Below are positions 33,463 through 42,354 of a stretch of 64,000 nucleotides of DNA, in pieces. Under the pieces are notes generated by a model. It was given only the letters and a program-made list of their open reading frames with translations. It made no database searches and was not told the DNA's origin. The DNA is taken from contig NZ_SLXP01000017.1 of NCBI RefSeq assembly GCF_004343075.1, forward strand, positions 1-64,000, in the 5' to 3' direction. Numbering within the stretch: position 1 is the stretch's first letter; the number at the start of each line of letters is the position of its first letter. Source of the DNA: Rhodovulum marinum (GTDB lineage Bacteria > Pseudomonadota > Alphaproteobacteria > Rhodobacterales > Rhodobacteraceae). A program made the translations under genes and the position numbers.

Positions 33463-33987
33463 TCAGGCGGCCATAACAGCGCCCGCTGGGGGCAGGTCGC
33501 CGGGGCCGTCGCCGGTTGCGTCAGGCTCCAGCACCGCGTGGACGGCGGCCAGCACATGGGCCGCGCGGCCCAGGGTGCGGTTCACCATGCCGGCTACCGG
33601 ATTGGCGCCGGGGCACTTGAAGACGGGCAGCTGCATCTGGACCTGCTCGATCAGCTGGGCGCCGGCGCGGGGCGCCTCCAGCCCGAGGGCCAGCTGGAAC
33701 ATCAGGGCCATCTGCTGCAGCGGGCGATCCTCGTCCCGGGCGAGATGCATCGCCAGCACTGCCTCGGCCGCCGCCCCGGCGGCCTGCCAGGCGCGCTCGG
33801 CCGCCTCGGGCCAATGGGCCACCGCGGGATCCCAAGGCTCGACCCCGTCGAGGTCGCGCTCCGCGGACACCGCCGCCTCGGTCAGCGCCAGCAACTCGGT
33901 GAACCGCCGCGAGATCGCCGTATGCGCCGCCAGAACGTCAGCGCCTTCATTCCCCGGCGCAGGGGTGGTAAGCACAGTGTCAGCCAT
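33463..33987 (-). CDS. Hypothetical helical protein (174 aa)
   Basis: The ATG at 33987 (MADTVLTTP) has AAGGAGG seven bases upstream, so the ATG eight codons earlier is rejected. The protein is alanine-rich and helical (AAERAWQAAGAAAEAVLAMHL). No family recognised. It leads the three-gene leftward group with the GIY-YIG and FtsH-like genes. Confidence 0.7.
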   Translation of the reverse strand: MADTVLTTPAPGNEGADVLAAHTAISRRFTELLALTEAAVSAERDLDGVEPWDPAVAHWPEAAERAWQAAGAAAEAVLAMHLARDEDRPLQQMALMFQLALGLEAPRAGAQLIEQVQMQLPVFKCPGANPVAGMVNRTLGRAAHVLAAVHAVLEPDATGDGPGDLPPAGAVMAA

Positions 33988-34072
33988 GTCGATGTCCTCC
34001 TTAAGTGTCATCGGTGTGGTCAGGGCTGAGCAAGAGCTGGTACCTCTTGCTCATGCCCGACAACATGATATC

Positions 34073-34285
34073 ATGATCGCAAGATTGCAAGGGGGAAGTT
34101 CTCCGTTGTCCGAAAAAAAGCGTTCGAAAGGCCCTTCGGAGGGCGTACTTGTCCGGATGCCGGAGGAGCTCCTGCAAGCGCTCGATGATCAGAGGCGCCG
34201 CGAGGCGGACATTCCGGGAAGGCCCGAGATGATCCGCAGGATTCTTGCGGAGTGGTTCGCGACCAAGGAATGTAGCAAGGCCTGA
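34073..34285 (+). CDS. Small ribbon-helix-helix protein (70 aa)
   Basis: The C-terminal 45 residues (VLVRMPEELLQALDDQRRREADIPGRPEMIRRILAEWF) form a complete ribbon-helix-helix fold: a beta strand, a helix and a second helix starting with RPEMIRRIL. Such proteins act as dimeric repressors or antitoxins. The ATG at 34073 is the longest standard start; a TTG at about 34105 with GGGGGA upstream would give 59 residues. It is divergent from the 174-aa gene (85 bp apart) and could repress it. No partner toxin is adjacent. Confidence 0.75.
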   Translation: MIARLQGGSSPLSEKKRSKGPSEGVLVRMPEELLQALDDQRRREADIPGRPEMIRRILAEWFATKECSKA

Positions 34286-34438
34286 GGTGACCTGCGCGCC
34301 TCGACGTTCCACGGTGGCCAAGCAGAAAGTGTTTCGGCTTTCTAAAGGCCGGATGGTATCTTGGGCCTTGGCCAGAAGGAACAGCCCGTTCGGCCCATTG
34401 CGGTCATCCATGGCGGTTGCCCTGGCCGCACTGCAGCT

Positions 34439-36667
34439 TCACGGAACCGGCCATTCATGCAGGCCGCCGCATGACGTGAAGTCAGAGTGTCGGCAGTGCG
34501 AACAAGGCTGACATTGGGCGAAATGGCACCTAGGACTTAGGATATTTTCGCACGATTGGTCGCGAAGCCAGAGTCTGTCCTCGGGACTGACCTGCCGAAG
34601 AAGTTCGGAGGCAACCCGCTGATGCCCGAATCGGTTGAGGCGCGAGTATGCATCGGCTCCAAATTCGTCGCGTGACCTGATGTTAGCGCCGTACTCGAGT
34701 AGGATCTCGAGGAGCCACGGGTCGCCGAGCTCGGTTGCGTAGAGAAACGGCGTGAGCGGTTCCTGCCCAGGGCGCTGGTTCGGATCAGCACCGACGTCGA
34801 GAAGAAGGCGCACGATCCGTCGAGAGCTTGTGACATCCGCGGGCGCGCGCTCAAGGCGGGATGCAAGCAAGATAAGAAGATCCGGCTCGCGATCGATTCT
34901 GCGGGCAAGAATCTTTGCCTGCTCCGTGATGAAGGGCGTATTGGGCAGGAGAGGGGCCGGAACGCGTTCGATGTGGCGAGCGATGCATTCCGGGTCGCTG
35001 ATCCGAGTATGCGATCGCCGGGGATCCTCGAAATATCTCATCGCGACAAGAAGCGGGGTCCGGCCTTGGCGCCCGGCAAGCGTCACGTCCGCGCCCTTGT
35101 CGAGCAGGGCCTCGACCCAGTCGGCGCGGCATTGCGCAATCGCTTCGTGCAAGGGGGTGTGTCCCTGCCGGGTTTGTGTGTTAACCGTGTCCAGGGACGT
35201 GACCTCGATTAATTGCTCCACGCACTCCGCATTCTTGCCCTGCAAGGCCATGAGCAATGGCGATCCGCCGTTGCGATCCAGCTTGTCCGGATCGGCCCCT
35301 GCCTCGAGGAGTGCGCGAACCTTCTCTGACTGGCCGAGATTGGCAAAAAGCCCAAGCTGCGGCGTAGGGGTCCTTCCGTAGCCCTTGACCATGCGGTTCG
35401 GGTTATTGCGATCGGCATGACGTCGTTGCCACTCATCAAGATCCAAAAGGTGCGGTTCGAGCGCATCCGGTCTGACTTCGGCGCATGTCTCGGGAAACGG
35501 GTGCGGATAATCCCGCGCAAGGGCAAGGTCCGGCGACGGGATGTGGACACCAAGGCCGATCGATTCAGCGACCCGGGTCCACTTATTGAGGCACCTCTTG
35601 TCTTGGAGGGCAGCGGCAAGGATGAGCAGATGGTGCAGGCTGATCTTGAACTGCTGAGCGCTGCGGAAAAGAAACCAGGTTGCGGCCGTTTCAAAGGAGG
35701 CCAAGGCCTCCTTGTGTCTTCCCGTCTGCGCGAGGTGGCGCCCGCGAAAGACACCAAGCCCTGCCAGCCGCGGCTGACCGACCAGTGCCTCGCCGATGCG
35801 CTCCAGGAGAGACTCCACCCGTGTCGTCTCTCCGATCGCCTTGGCGCGCTGGGGATCTGTCAGCATTAGCAATTCATTGGCAGCCGTCTCAAGTTCTGTC
35901 TGCAAGAAGCATTCGTCTGAATAGTGGCCGTCGAGAAGTCCCTCGACCTCCTGCATAATCGCATTGGCATCCAGGAGAAGCGTATGCTCGGGGGCATGCT
36001 GCCCGGGATCAACAAACGCGAGTTTGCAGTAATTTTCGTAGGCTCGGGCCAGCAAAAGGGCGCGCGCAAACGGACGATTCCAACCTTCCATGAGCCACAG
36101 GATGGTTTCGATCCGCATGCCTTTTCCGGGCGTCGTCCAGTCGCGCAGGCGCTTTTCCCAGTTGCCCTCGCTATGGTGCGGCCCCAGTGCCGCCTCGAGT
36201 TCACGGGCAAGGTCTACGATCTTGCGGTCTTTCACTTGCGCCTGCCAGAGTAGGCAGGTCGCAATATCGGGGCGGGACAGGATCTCCTTGGACCCGACAC
36301 GAATCTCTATCAGCGCGATATCGAATAATCCGCGGAAGATCCCACCTGCAACCCGGTCGAAGATCTTCCGAATGGCCGGTGCGGGGATCGCGGCGCAATC
36401 GAGGTTCATGCAAAGACGAACGTAGGCCTCCAGGCCAAGTCGAACTTCGCGACGCCAGAAATCGTCATTGCCATTTGCCTTTTTTAAGCGCGCAAGATGG
36501 GTGTCTATTAGCTCCATCGCGGCGTCGACGGAAAGCGGATTTTCGTCATTCAGCCGCTGCAGGGATTTCTTCAACGCGTGATTTTGGTCATCGACGTGGG
36601 AGAAATTTCGGATGACAAATGCAATGATCTCGGACGGTTGCGGGATTGGAGTCAAATCAACTTTCAT
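34439..36667 (-). CDS. Ankyrin-repeat protein with large unknown N-terminal domain (742 aa)
   Basis: Residues 1-400 are helical and unrecognised, possibly tetratricopeptide-like (GRHLAQTGRHKEALASFETAA). From about 430 ankyrin repeats appear: LGLFANLGQSEKVRALLEAGADPDKLD, GSPLLMALQGKNAECVEQLIE, GHTPLHEAIAQCRADWVEALLDKGADV, and more to about 690. The C terminus is short and cysteine- and histidine-rich (RCHFAQCQPCSHCRHSDF), perhaps metal-binding. Ankyrin repeats mediate protein contacts. The ATG at 36667 overlaps the end of the small HicA-like gene by 11 bases, so the two are coupled. The role is unknown; the coupling to a toxin-like protein hints at control or targeting of it. Confidence 0.85.
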   Translation of the reverse strand: MKVDLTPIPQPSEIIAFVIRNFSHVDDQNHALKKSLQRLNDENPLSVDAAMELIDTHLARLKKANGNDDFWRREVRLGLEAYVRLCMNLDCAAIPAPAIRKIFDRVAGGIFRGLFDIALIEIRVGSKEILSRPDIATCLLWQAQVKDRKIVDLARELEAALGPHHSEGNWEKRLRDWTTPGKGMRIETILWLMEGWNRPFARALLLARAYENYCKLAFVDPGQHAPEHTLLLDANAIMQEVEGLLDGHYSDECFLQTELETAANELLMLTDPQRAKAIGETTRVESLLERIGEALVGQPRLAGLGVFRGRHLAQTGRHKEALASFETAATWFLFRSAQQFKISLHHLLILAAALQDKRCLNKWTRVAESIGLGVHIPSPDLALARDYPHPFPETCAEVRPDALEPHLLDLDEWQRRHADRNNPNRMVKGYGRTPTPQLGLFANLGQSEKVRALLEAGADPDKLDRNGGSPLLMALQGKNAECVEQLIEVTSLDTVNTQTRQGHTPLHEAIAQCRADWVEALLDKGADVTLAGRQGRTPLLVAMRYFEDPRRSHTRISDPECIARHIERVPAPLLPNTPFITEQAKILARRIDREPDLLILLASRLERAPADVTSSRRIVRLLLDVGADPNQRPGQEPLTPFLYATELGDPWLLEILLEYGANIRSRDEFGADAYSRLNRFGHQRVASELLRQVSPEDRLWLRDQSCENILSPRCHFAQCQPCSHCRHSDFTSCGGLHEWPVP

Positions 36668-36875
36668 GGTCGCGTTCCATTTCGCGGGTCGCGCGCCGGA
36701 TATCGCTCCGCAGGTTCAGCCAAGCCCGGCGATCGCTTGGTGTGCGCGGAGAAATGATGCGCCTCCCGTTGGCCAGGATGAGCTTTCCATGTCTCTTTCC
36801 TGACGCGAGTCGAGCACCATTCCCCAGCTCGGACTTCACCAGGCGATCAATGTCCTTGTCGGTCGAATAGGCCAT
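36657..36875 (-). CDS. Small HicA-like protein (72 aa)
   Basis: The ATG at 36875 (MAYSTDKDIDRL) has GGAG six bases upstream. The pattern of a basic helix, then GARLASGKRHGKLILANGRRIISPRTPSDRRA resembles the compact dsRNA-binding-like fold of HicA-type proteins, in which a GKHxK histidine is catalytic. The match is by pattern only. No HicB antitoxin is present; the overlapping ankyrin gene is the only partner. Confidence 0.55.
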   Translation of the reverse strand: MAYSTDKDIDRLVKSELGNGARLASGKRHGKLILANGRRIISPRTPSDRRAWLNLRSDIRRATREMERDHES

Positions 36876-36925
36876 GGGCGTCTCCAGGGGAAGGGATGGC
36901 TGAAACGCCGCCATCCCTGTTGCCG

Positions 36926-37081
36926 TCACTTCTTCACAGTCGGCTTACCGCCGTGTCTTGCCGCAGCGGCCTGCGCCCGTGCCGGGAAGCTGCCCTTGGG
37001 CGTCTGCCCTCCGGTTTTTGGAGCCTGCGTCGACTGGATGCGTGCAGCGGCAGAGCGGGTCATGGGGGTCGATTTCGACAT
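36926..37081 (-). CDS. Small SMP-like (seed-maturation-type) protein (51 aa)
   Basis: The ATG at 37081 follows AAAGGAG. The sequence MSKSTPMTRSAAARIQSTQ…GSFPARAQAAAARHG has the AAARIQS and FxARAQxAA pattern of short bacterial proteins annotated as seed maturation (SMP) domain proteins, common on alphaproteobacterial plasmids. Function unknown; likely disordered and positively charged. It heads the leftward group with the HicA-like and ankyrin genes (50-bp gap). Confidence 0.65.
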   Translation of the reverse strand: MSKSTPMTRSAAARIQSTQAPKTGGQTPKGSFPARAQAAAARHGGKPTVKK

Positions 37082-37196
37082 GGTCATCTCCTTTGGTTGC
37101 AAGGTCCCGAACAAATGCCATGAGCGATCGCGCGCGTCGTCTCCGAAAGTCGGGACAGCAATTCCGTTTCTTGCAGCGGGGGCGTTGTGGGAGTTA

Positions 37197-37475
37197 GGCT
37201 GGACCCACGGATCTCGCCTCCATGAACGCCTTCACATCTCGACCCGCCAGTACGCCCGGCTCGCCCGGGAGTGGGTGCGTCCCATCGGCCTGGACCCGGC
37301 CTCCTACGGCACGCATTCGATGCGCCGGACGAAGGTCGCCCAAATCTACCGGAAGACGGGCAACCTGCGGGCGGTGCAACTTCTGCTCGGCCATACCAAG
37401 ATGGACAGCACCATCCGCTACCTCGGCGTCGAACTGGAGGATGCTCTGGCGATCTCGGAGAGCGTTGAGATATGA
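37197..37475 (+). pseudogene. C-terminal remnant of a tyrosine integrase
   Basis: About 93 codons encode only the C-terminal half of a tyrosine recombinase: LHISTRQYARLAREWV, the HxxR-like HSMRRTKVAQIYRKTGN, then QLLLGHTKMDSTIRYLGVELEDAL, in which the last tyrosine is the expected nucleophile. The first catalytic arginine and the N terminus are missing, and upstream sequence belongs to the antisense small gene. The stop codon is intact and followed by a GC-rich hairpin. It is probably a decayed end of an earlier mobile element. Confidence 0.8.
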
Positions 37476-37482
37476 CGGCGAC

Positions 37483-37504
37483 GGGCCGCCTTCGCAGGCG
37501 GCCC
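37483..37504 (+). terminator. GC-rich hairpin after the integrase remnant
   Basis: GGGCCGCC (37483-37490) pairs with GGCGGCCC (37497-37504) around TTCGCA, eight bases after the remnant's stop codon. There is no T-run. Confidence 0.45.
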
Positions 37505-37784
37505 ATAACGGCCTTCCACCTTGGACACTATCGCAGCAGTGCAGCTTCCCCAGAACGGACATTCGCCGCAGGCGCAAGATCGGCTCTCAGTCGAGTCTCC
37601 ATGGCGCCGGAGTTCTTGCCTTTACAGGTCACCCCTGGTCGGCGGGAGGCAGCCCTTTTATGGCGTTCGTGCAGGGCCCAGAGTTCGCTCGGCTGCAGGC
37701 GCGAATTTCCACGGACTAACTCACGATAGCGGACACTCGGCAGGGTTACGCGCCATCCCTTGATGCCGCAGATGAACTGATGCG

Positions 37785-39147
37785 GTGGATGCCCCCACCC
37801 AGCGGCATCTCGTATGCCATGATGGTTTCATCGGAACCGAGCGGAGGGCACATCGATGACGACGAAGATCAACATGCTGGCGATCGACCTGGCGAAGGGC
37901 AGCTTTCAGGTTTGCGCCGTGGGGCCGGAGGGGACGGTTCTATTCAATCGAGGTTTGTCGCGGACACGGATGGCCGCGCTTCTCGCCGAGCAGCCAGCGT
38001 GCATCGTGGCGATGGAGGCTTGCGCCACGTTGCACCATTGGGGCCGGGTGGCACAACGGCACGGTCACGAGGTGCGGCTTGTCCCGGCGGCTTACGTGAA
38101 GCCTTTCGTGAAGCGCCAGAAGAATGATCGCGCGGACGCGGAGGCCATCGCGGAGGCGGCTTTGCGCCCGACCATGCGCTTCGTGGCGGTGAAGAGCGCC
38201 GAGACCCAGGGGCGCGCGGTCGCATTCCGGACGCACCAATGCCTGGTCCGGCAGCGCACGCAGCTCATCAATGCTCTCCGGGGTCATCTGGCCGAGTTTG
38301 GGCTCGTGGCGCCGAAGGGTCCGGCGAGCCTCAAGCTCCTTGAGAACGCGCTGGAAGACCAGGCTACCGACCTGCCAAGCCCGGTCCGGGAGATGGGCGC
38401 GATCTACCTCGACCAAATCGCGCAGCTCACCGAGGTGATCGAACGGCTCGCGGACGAGCTTGAGGCCGCATCGAAGACAGATGCGCAACTGCGCAGGCTG
38501 TGCACCATCCCCGGGATCGGCCCGGTCACCGCTGGCGCGGTCTCGGCGTTCGCACCGGACCTCGACACGTTCGACAGCGGACGCAACTTCGCCGCCTGGC
38601 TGGGCCTGGTGCCCCGGCAGAGCTCCACCGGCGGCAAGACCAAGCTGGGTTCGGTCAGCAAGATGGGCCAGACCGACATCCGCCGCCTGCTGATCGTCGG
38701 CGCCATGAGCGTGATCCGCTGGGTGGTTCGCAAAGGCGGCAGTTCGAACCGCTGGCTGGCTGCGCTGGTGGCGCGCAAGCCCAGGATGGTCGCAGCGGTG
38801 GCGCTGGCGAACAAGATGGCCCGCATGATCTGGGCCATGACAACGAAAAAGGAGAATTATCGGATGGCGTGACCCGAGCCCGGGACGGGCGACGGCACGG
38901 CATGGCCGCAAGGCCGGGGTGAGCGATCGACGAGGAGTAGGCGACACGGACTTCGAAGTTCAAGGCGGGAGATTCAGTCCCGGGGCTCGAGCGCTTGCAG
39001 CTCTCTGAACCGATGTGAACCCAGCCTTCCGAACAGCATACCGGCCCGTGGCGTCATGGAAGGCCACGCTTAGAGGCCTGACACACGTCCGATCGAAGAC
39101 CCTGCCGAAAGATCGAAGATTATGCTTGCCAAACAGGGGGCATCCAC
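37785..39147 (+). mobile_element. IS110-family element, IS1111 group, with subterminal inverted repeats
   Basis: A 12-bp sequence GTGGATGCCCCC (37785-37796) recurs in inverted form as GGGGGCATCCAC (39136-39147), on either side of an IS110-type transposase. Subterminal inverted repeats of about this length distinguish the IS1111 group from other IS110 elements. The 1,363-bp distance fits IS1111 members; the true ends should lie a few bases outside. Between transposase and right repeat are about 260 bases without a gene, the expected long non-coding end that encodes bridge RNA or target-recognition sequence. The right end lies 103 bp from the zorD stop. Confidence 0.75.
37856..38872 (+). CDS. 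IS110-family (IS1111 group) transposase
   Basis: A 338-residue DEDD-type transposase. The N-terminal RuvC-like domain has IDLAKGSFQVC (first Asp), VAMEACATLHHWGR (Glu), and KNDRADAEAIAEAA (Asp pair). The C-terminal Transposase_20 domain has LCTIPGIGPVTA and RNFAAWLGLVPRQSSTGGK with the conserved serine. All catalytic features are present and length is typical, so it could be active. It moves by a seekRNA/bridge-RNA-guided mechanism known for this family. Confidence 0.95.
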   Translation: MTTKINMLAIDLAKGSFQVCAVGPEGTVLFNRGLSRTRMAALLAEQPACIVAMEACATLHHWGRVAQRHGHEVRLVPAAYVKPFVKRQKNDRADAEAIAEAALRPTMRFVAVKSAETQGRAVAFRTHQCLVRQRTQLINALRGHLAEFGLVAPKGPASLKLLENALEDQATDLPSPVREMGAIYLDQIAQLTEVIERLADELEAASKTDAQLRRLCTIPGIGPVTAGAVSAFAPDLDTFDSGRNFAAWLGLVPRQSSTGGKTKLGSVSKMGQTDIRRLLIVGAMSVIRWVVRKGGSSNRWLAALVARKPRMVAAVALANKMARMIWAMTTKKENYRMA

Positions 39148-39250
39148 ACACGCCCCGGGTATGGCCTCGGTCGGATGAAAGTCGTGGGTCAGAGCATCCG
39201 TCCAGCATTTTCGTTCCCTTTCACATTTCCAAGCCGCAAGGTCTCATGAC

Positions 39251-42200
39251 TCAGCTGAATACATAGGTTCCGCCCGGCCCCGGATGGGGACAGGATGTGC
39301 CGTCTCGAGCGAAGGTCTCGACCATCGCATCCTTCACGCTGTCTCCTGCTCCATGGCGAACGGCTTCTTGCGCCAACATTTCCCGTAGCTGCTCCGCATC
39401 ATCCTGCGTATCTCCCGTGGGCCAGAGCGCAGAATTGGCAAGCTTGCGCTTCCGCTGCATGAGACTGTGCAAGAGGCAATCGAAACTGTGCGCGCGGTAA
39501 CTCGGGTGAATTGCCATCGGAACGTGAATCCGCACAGGCCGAGTCTGGCCAAGGCGGTGGACCCGGTCATTGCATTGCTCCTCCACCGCTGGGTTCCACC
39601 AGCGCGACAAATGGATTACATGCGTGGCAGCGGTTAGTGTCAGCCCGGTACCAGCGGCCTTCGGGCCAAGCACAAGCAGATCGAAATTGCCCTCTTCTTC
39701 AAGATTGGCCTGAAACCGGTTGACGATCTGCTGACGCTTCTGAATTGGCGTTTCGCTGTTTATCAGATCGATCTGATCAAGACCGAACTCGGCGCGGGCA
39801 AGTTCGATGAAGCGATACTGCATTTGCCTGTGTTCGATGAACACGAGCGCCCGTTCCCGGCTCTCCTTGATCCGGCGTAAAATGCCAAAGGTTGCTGAAA
39901 GCCGGGCCGAGGCCGCGATGAAATCCACGTCCGACGTTGCCTCATCCAAAGCCGGATGAACGGACACGGTCCGGATGTGATGCAGCAGCTTGAGGCCGGC
40001 ACCCTTACCTCCGGTGGCAAGTTGCATCCGCGCCATGTCGTAAACCCGCGCCTGGGCGGCAGGCATTTCGAGCGGGACCAGGACGCGGGTCTTGGTCGGC
40101 AGGTCACGCGCAACGGTCTCCTTAAGACGGCGAAGTGCCAACGGTGGCAGGTCGCCCTGCGCTGCGAAGACCCTCCCGTGCAGTTCTGCCATGTTGGTTT
40201 CGTCGGGCACGGCGTAACGGTTGCGGAAGTCCCGCAGTGTGCCCAGCGCTCCCGGCGCAAGCTGGTCCATGATTGCCCAAAGATCGACGGCGGAGTTCTC
40301 GATCGGCGTGCCAGTCAGGCCAATGCGAAAGTCAGCCTTCATCGCCCGCGCTGCCGCCGCCCGCAGGGACGCTGGGTTCTTGATCGCCTGAATCTCGTCG
40401 AAGACCGCCGCCGCAAAAGGAATGCGGGCCAACGAATGCTGGTAGTTCGTCAGCGTGGTGTAGGTGGTCAGCACCCAGGTCAGATGCCCTGCACCGGCCT
40501 TGGCTGCCCGCTCAAGGTCCGAGAAGTCCAGCAGAGCCTCGCCAGTCTGGGTATCCATGCCGCGCTGGCCCGCCTTTCGGCGGGCTCCGATCGCCGAGCC
40601 GTAGAGCCTGATCAGATGGCCGAGGCCGGGTCGACCGACATGGCGCGCCACCTCCTGTTCCCAGTTCTGCAGGAGCGAGGTAGGCGCCACGATCAGGATC
40701 GGGCCACGGCACTTCGTGCTTTCTGCCATGTGCTCGTTCAGCCAGACGAGAAAGGCGATCGTCTGCAAGGTTTTGCCCAAACCCTGTTCGTCGGCGTTCA
40801 GCACGCCTGGCAGACCGGCGGCCCAAGCGTGCCCTTGCCAGTCGAAACTGTCGATCTGATGCTCTTTCAGCGGAGTGACGAGGCTCTGAGGCAGGCGCAA
40901 GGGAATGGCCGGCGTTCGGGGCGGCGTTGTCGGGCGCCAATGCAACTCCTCGAAATTGTCGGCCGTCTGCAACACCAGCGGACCGGAAGGACCTTCTTCT
41001 GGTTCCGCGTCGGCAATGTCGCCGGCCCCGCCTTCTGCCCGACGTGCCGCGATCTGACCTTGTACCGCCGCTAGAGTTTCGGGCGTTGCAGGAACCTGAA
41101 CATCCCCAGAAGGGACGCTTTCCGTTCCTGCTTCAATCGCTTGCGCCAGATCTGCCGCAAGACTTTCGAGCCCTTCGACCGGAAGTGCAGAAATCTGTCG
41201 AGCGACCTCGAAGGTGAAAACCTCGGGCAGCCAGGTGGTGCCGCTGCTCTCGAAAAGATCGAGCGTAGGCGCCTCGAAGACCTCGATTCCCGTGACCCGG
41301 GCTGAAAAGGCGGCATACTCGGCCGTCTCGACAAGCACCGGTCCGGCAGCACGCTCAACGCTTTCCTCGCGCCCGGCATCATCGAGATCCGCCAGTTCGC
41401 CGCGCGCCTCGAGCGCGGCCTCGATTGCCCCCGTGATCCGCGGACGCGGATTGCGGATGAAGGCGGCCCGTTCCTCCCGCGGTGCCCGCTGCATCTCGGC
41501 CATCACCTGCAGCACGGGTGCGGCGGCACGGTCGATCACCAGGAATTTCCCGGGGCCCAGCCGAAAGGCATTGAGTGCTCCGCGACCGCGCAGTTTGCGC
41601 TGGAAATCGCCCAACTCCGCTCCGCCCAGTTCGGCCATGCTTTCGGGCACGCTATCGATGTCGTCGATGCGCCGGCCGGAAAACGGCACCACCTCGAAAT
41701 CAGTGCCCGACGCATCAGGGGATATCGAGAACCGATCCGCCAGCCCGACTTCAAGTCCCGACAGGAAATCGGTGAGCGAGAGCCGCGCGGCCCGACCTGC
41801 ACCGGCCTCGGTCACGCCGGGATCGAGTGCGCGCCGAAACCGCGCCAATGCCTCCCAGTCGGCGGCATCACCCTCCCCCGGCCGATGCGCCTCGGCCACG
41901 TCCAGCGCTTCCATCATCCAGAGCGGGATTCGCTGTACCCCGCGATCCGTCTCAAGGATCGCCCCGGTCCGGCGCGGTAACTTGCGCACTCCGGCCCGCA
42001 ACCACTCCAACCGAAGTCGGAACTCTGGCTCTCCCACGATCCCCTCGACATCGGTGCGCAGAACCAGATCGGTGAGCGGCGGAAGGCCCAGACGATCGGC
42101 AGTGTCGCCATCGAGCGCAGCAGCCAGCCGGTGCCCGAACTGGATCCTGTCGGCCTCGATCCGCAGGTCGTCGCCAAGTTCATCGGCGAGCGCACGCAGA

Positions 42201-42352
42201 TCGGCAATGGCAAGCGCGAGCTTGCGTTCGTCAGGCGGCAAATGCGTCAGGTCTGTCGGTTTCTTCGCTCGCAGCCGGTCAAGCAGTCCAGCGCGCTGCT
42301 GCGCAACGGTCAGGGTGATTTGGTCGGGCGTATGGGAAAAGGTCAGGATCAT
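39251..42352 (-). CDS. zorD: Zorya anti-phage system helicase ZorD (SNF2 type)
   Basis: A 1033-residue SNF2-family ATPase. The N-terminal half is system-specific. The helicase core has Walker A DEQGLGKTLQT near residue 522, DEIQ (VFDEIQAIKNP) near 651, LTGTPIENS, and the SNF2 motif VI sequence DRVHRLGQTRPV near 935. In type I Zorya, ZorD is the effector acting on phage DNA. The ATG at 42352, two bases after the zorC stop, is preferred over a TTG 33 bases upstream inside zorC. It is the last gene of zorABCD. The reading frame is intact to the stop, with an IS1111 element just beyond. Confidence 0.93.
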   Translation of the reverse strand: MILTFSHTPDQITLTVAQQRAGLLDRLRAKKPTDLTHLPPDERKLALAIADLRALADELGDDLRIEADRIQFGHRLAAALDGDTADRLGLPPLTDLVLRTDVEGIVGEPEFRLRLEWLRAGVRKLPRRTGAILETDRGVQRIPLWMMEALDVAEAHRPGEGDAADWEALARFRRALDPGVTEAGAGRAARLSLTDFLSGLEVGLADRFSISPDASGTDFEVVPFSGRRIDDIDSVPESMAELGGAELGDFQRKLRGRGALNAFRLGPGKFLVIDRAAAPVLQVMAEMQRAPREERAAFIRNPRPRITGAIEAALEARGELADLDDAGREESVERAAGPVLVETAEYAAFSARVTGIEVFEAPTLDLFESSGTTWLPEVFTFEVARQISALPVEGLESLAADLAQAIEAGTESVPSGDVQVPATPETLAAVQGQIAARRAEGGAGDIADAEPEEGPSGPLVLQTADNFEELHWRPTTPPRTPAIPLRLPQSLVTPLKEHQIDSFDWQGHAWAAGLPGVLNADEQGLGKTLQTIAFLVWLNEHMAESTKCRGPILIVAPTSLLQNWEQEVARHVGRPGLGHLIRLYGSAIGARRKAGQRGMDTQTGEALLDFSDLERAAKAGAGHLTWVLTTYTTLTNYQHSLARIPFAAAVFDEIQAIKNPASLRAAAARAMKADFRIGLTGTPIENSAVDLWAIMDQLAPGALGTLRDFRNRYAVPDETNMAELHGRVFAAQGDLPPLALRRLKETVARDLPTKTRVLVPLEMPAAQARVYDMARMQLATGGKGAGLKLLHHIRTVSVHPALDEATSDVDFIAASARLSATFGILRRIKESRERALVFIEHRQMQYRFIELARAEFGLDQIDLINSETPIQKRQQIVNRFQANLEEEGNFDLLVLGPKAAGTGLTLTAATHVIHLSRWWNPAVEEQCNDRVHRLGQTRPVRIHVPMAIHPSYRAHSFDCLLHSLMQRKRKLANSALWPTGDTQDDAEQLREMLAQEAVRHGAGDSVKDAMVETFARDGTSCPHPGPGGTYVFS

Positions 42353-42354
42353 GG

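Noticed and set aside
37521-37763. Short frames between the integrase remnant and the IS element
   Set aside because: No domain, no ribosome site; probably decayed sequence partly inside the IS left end.
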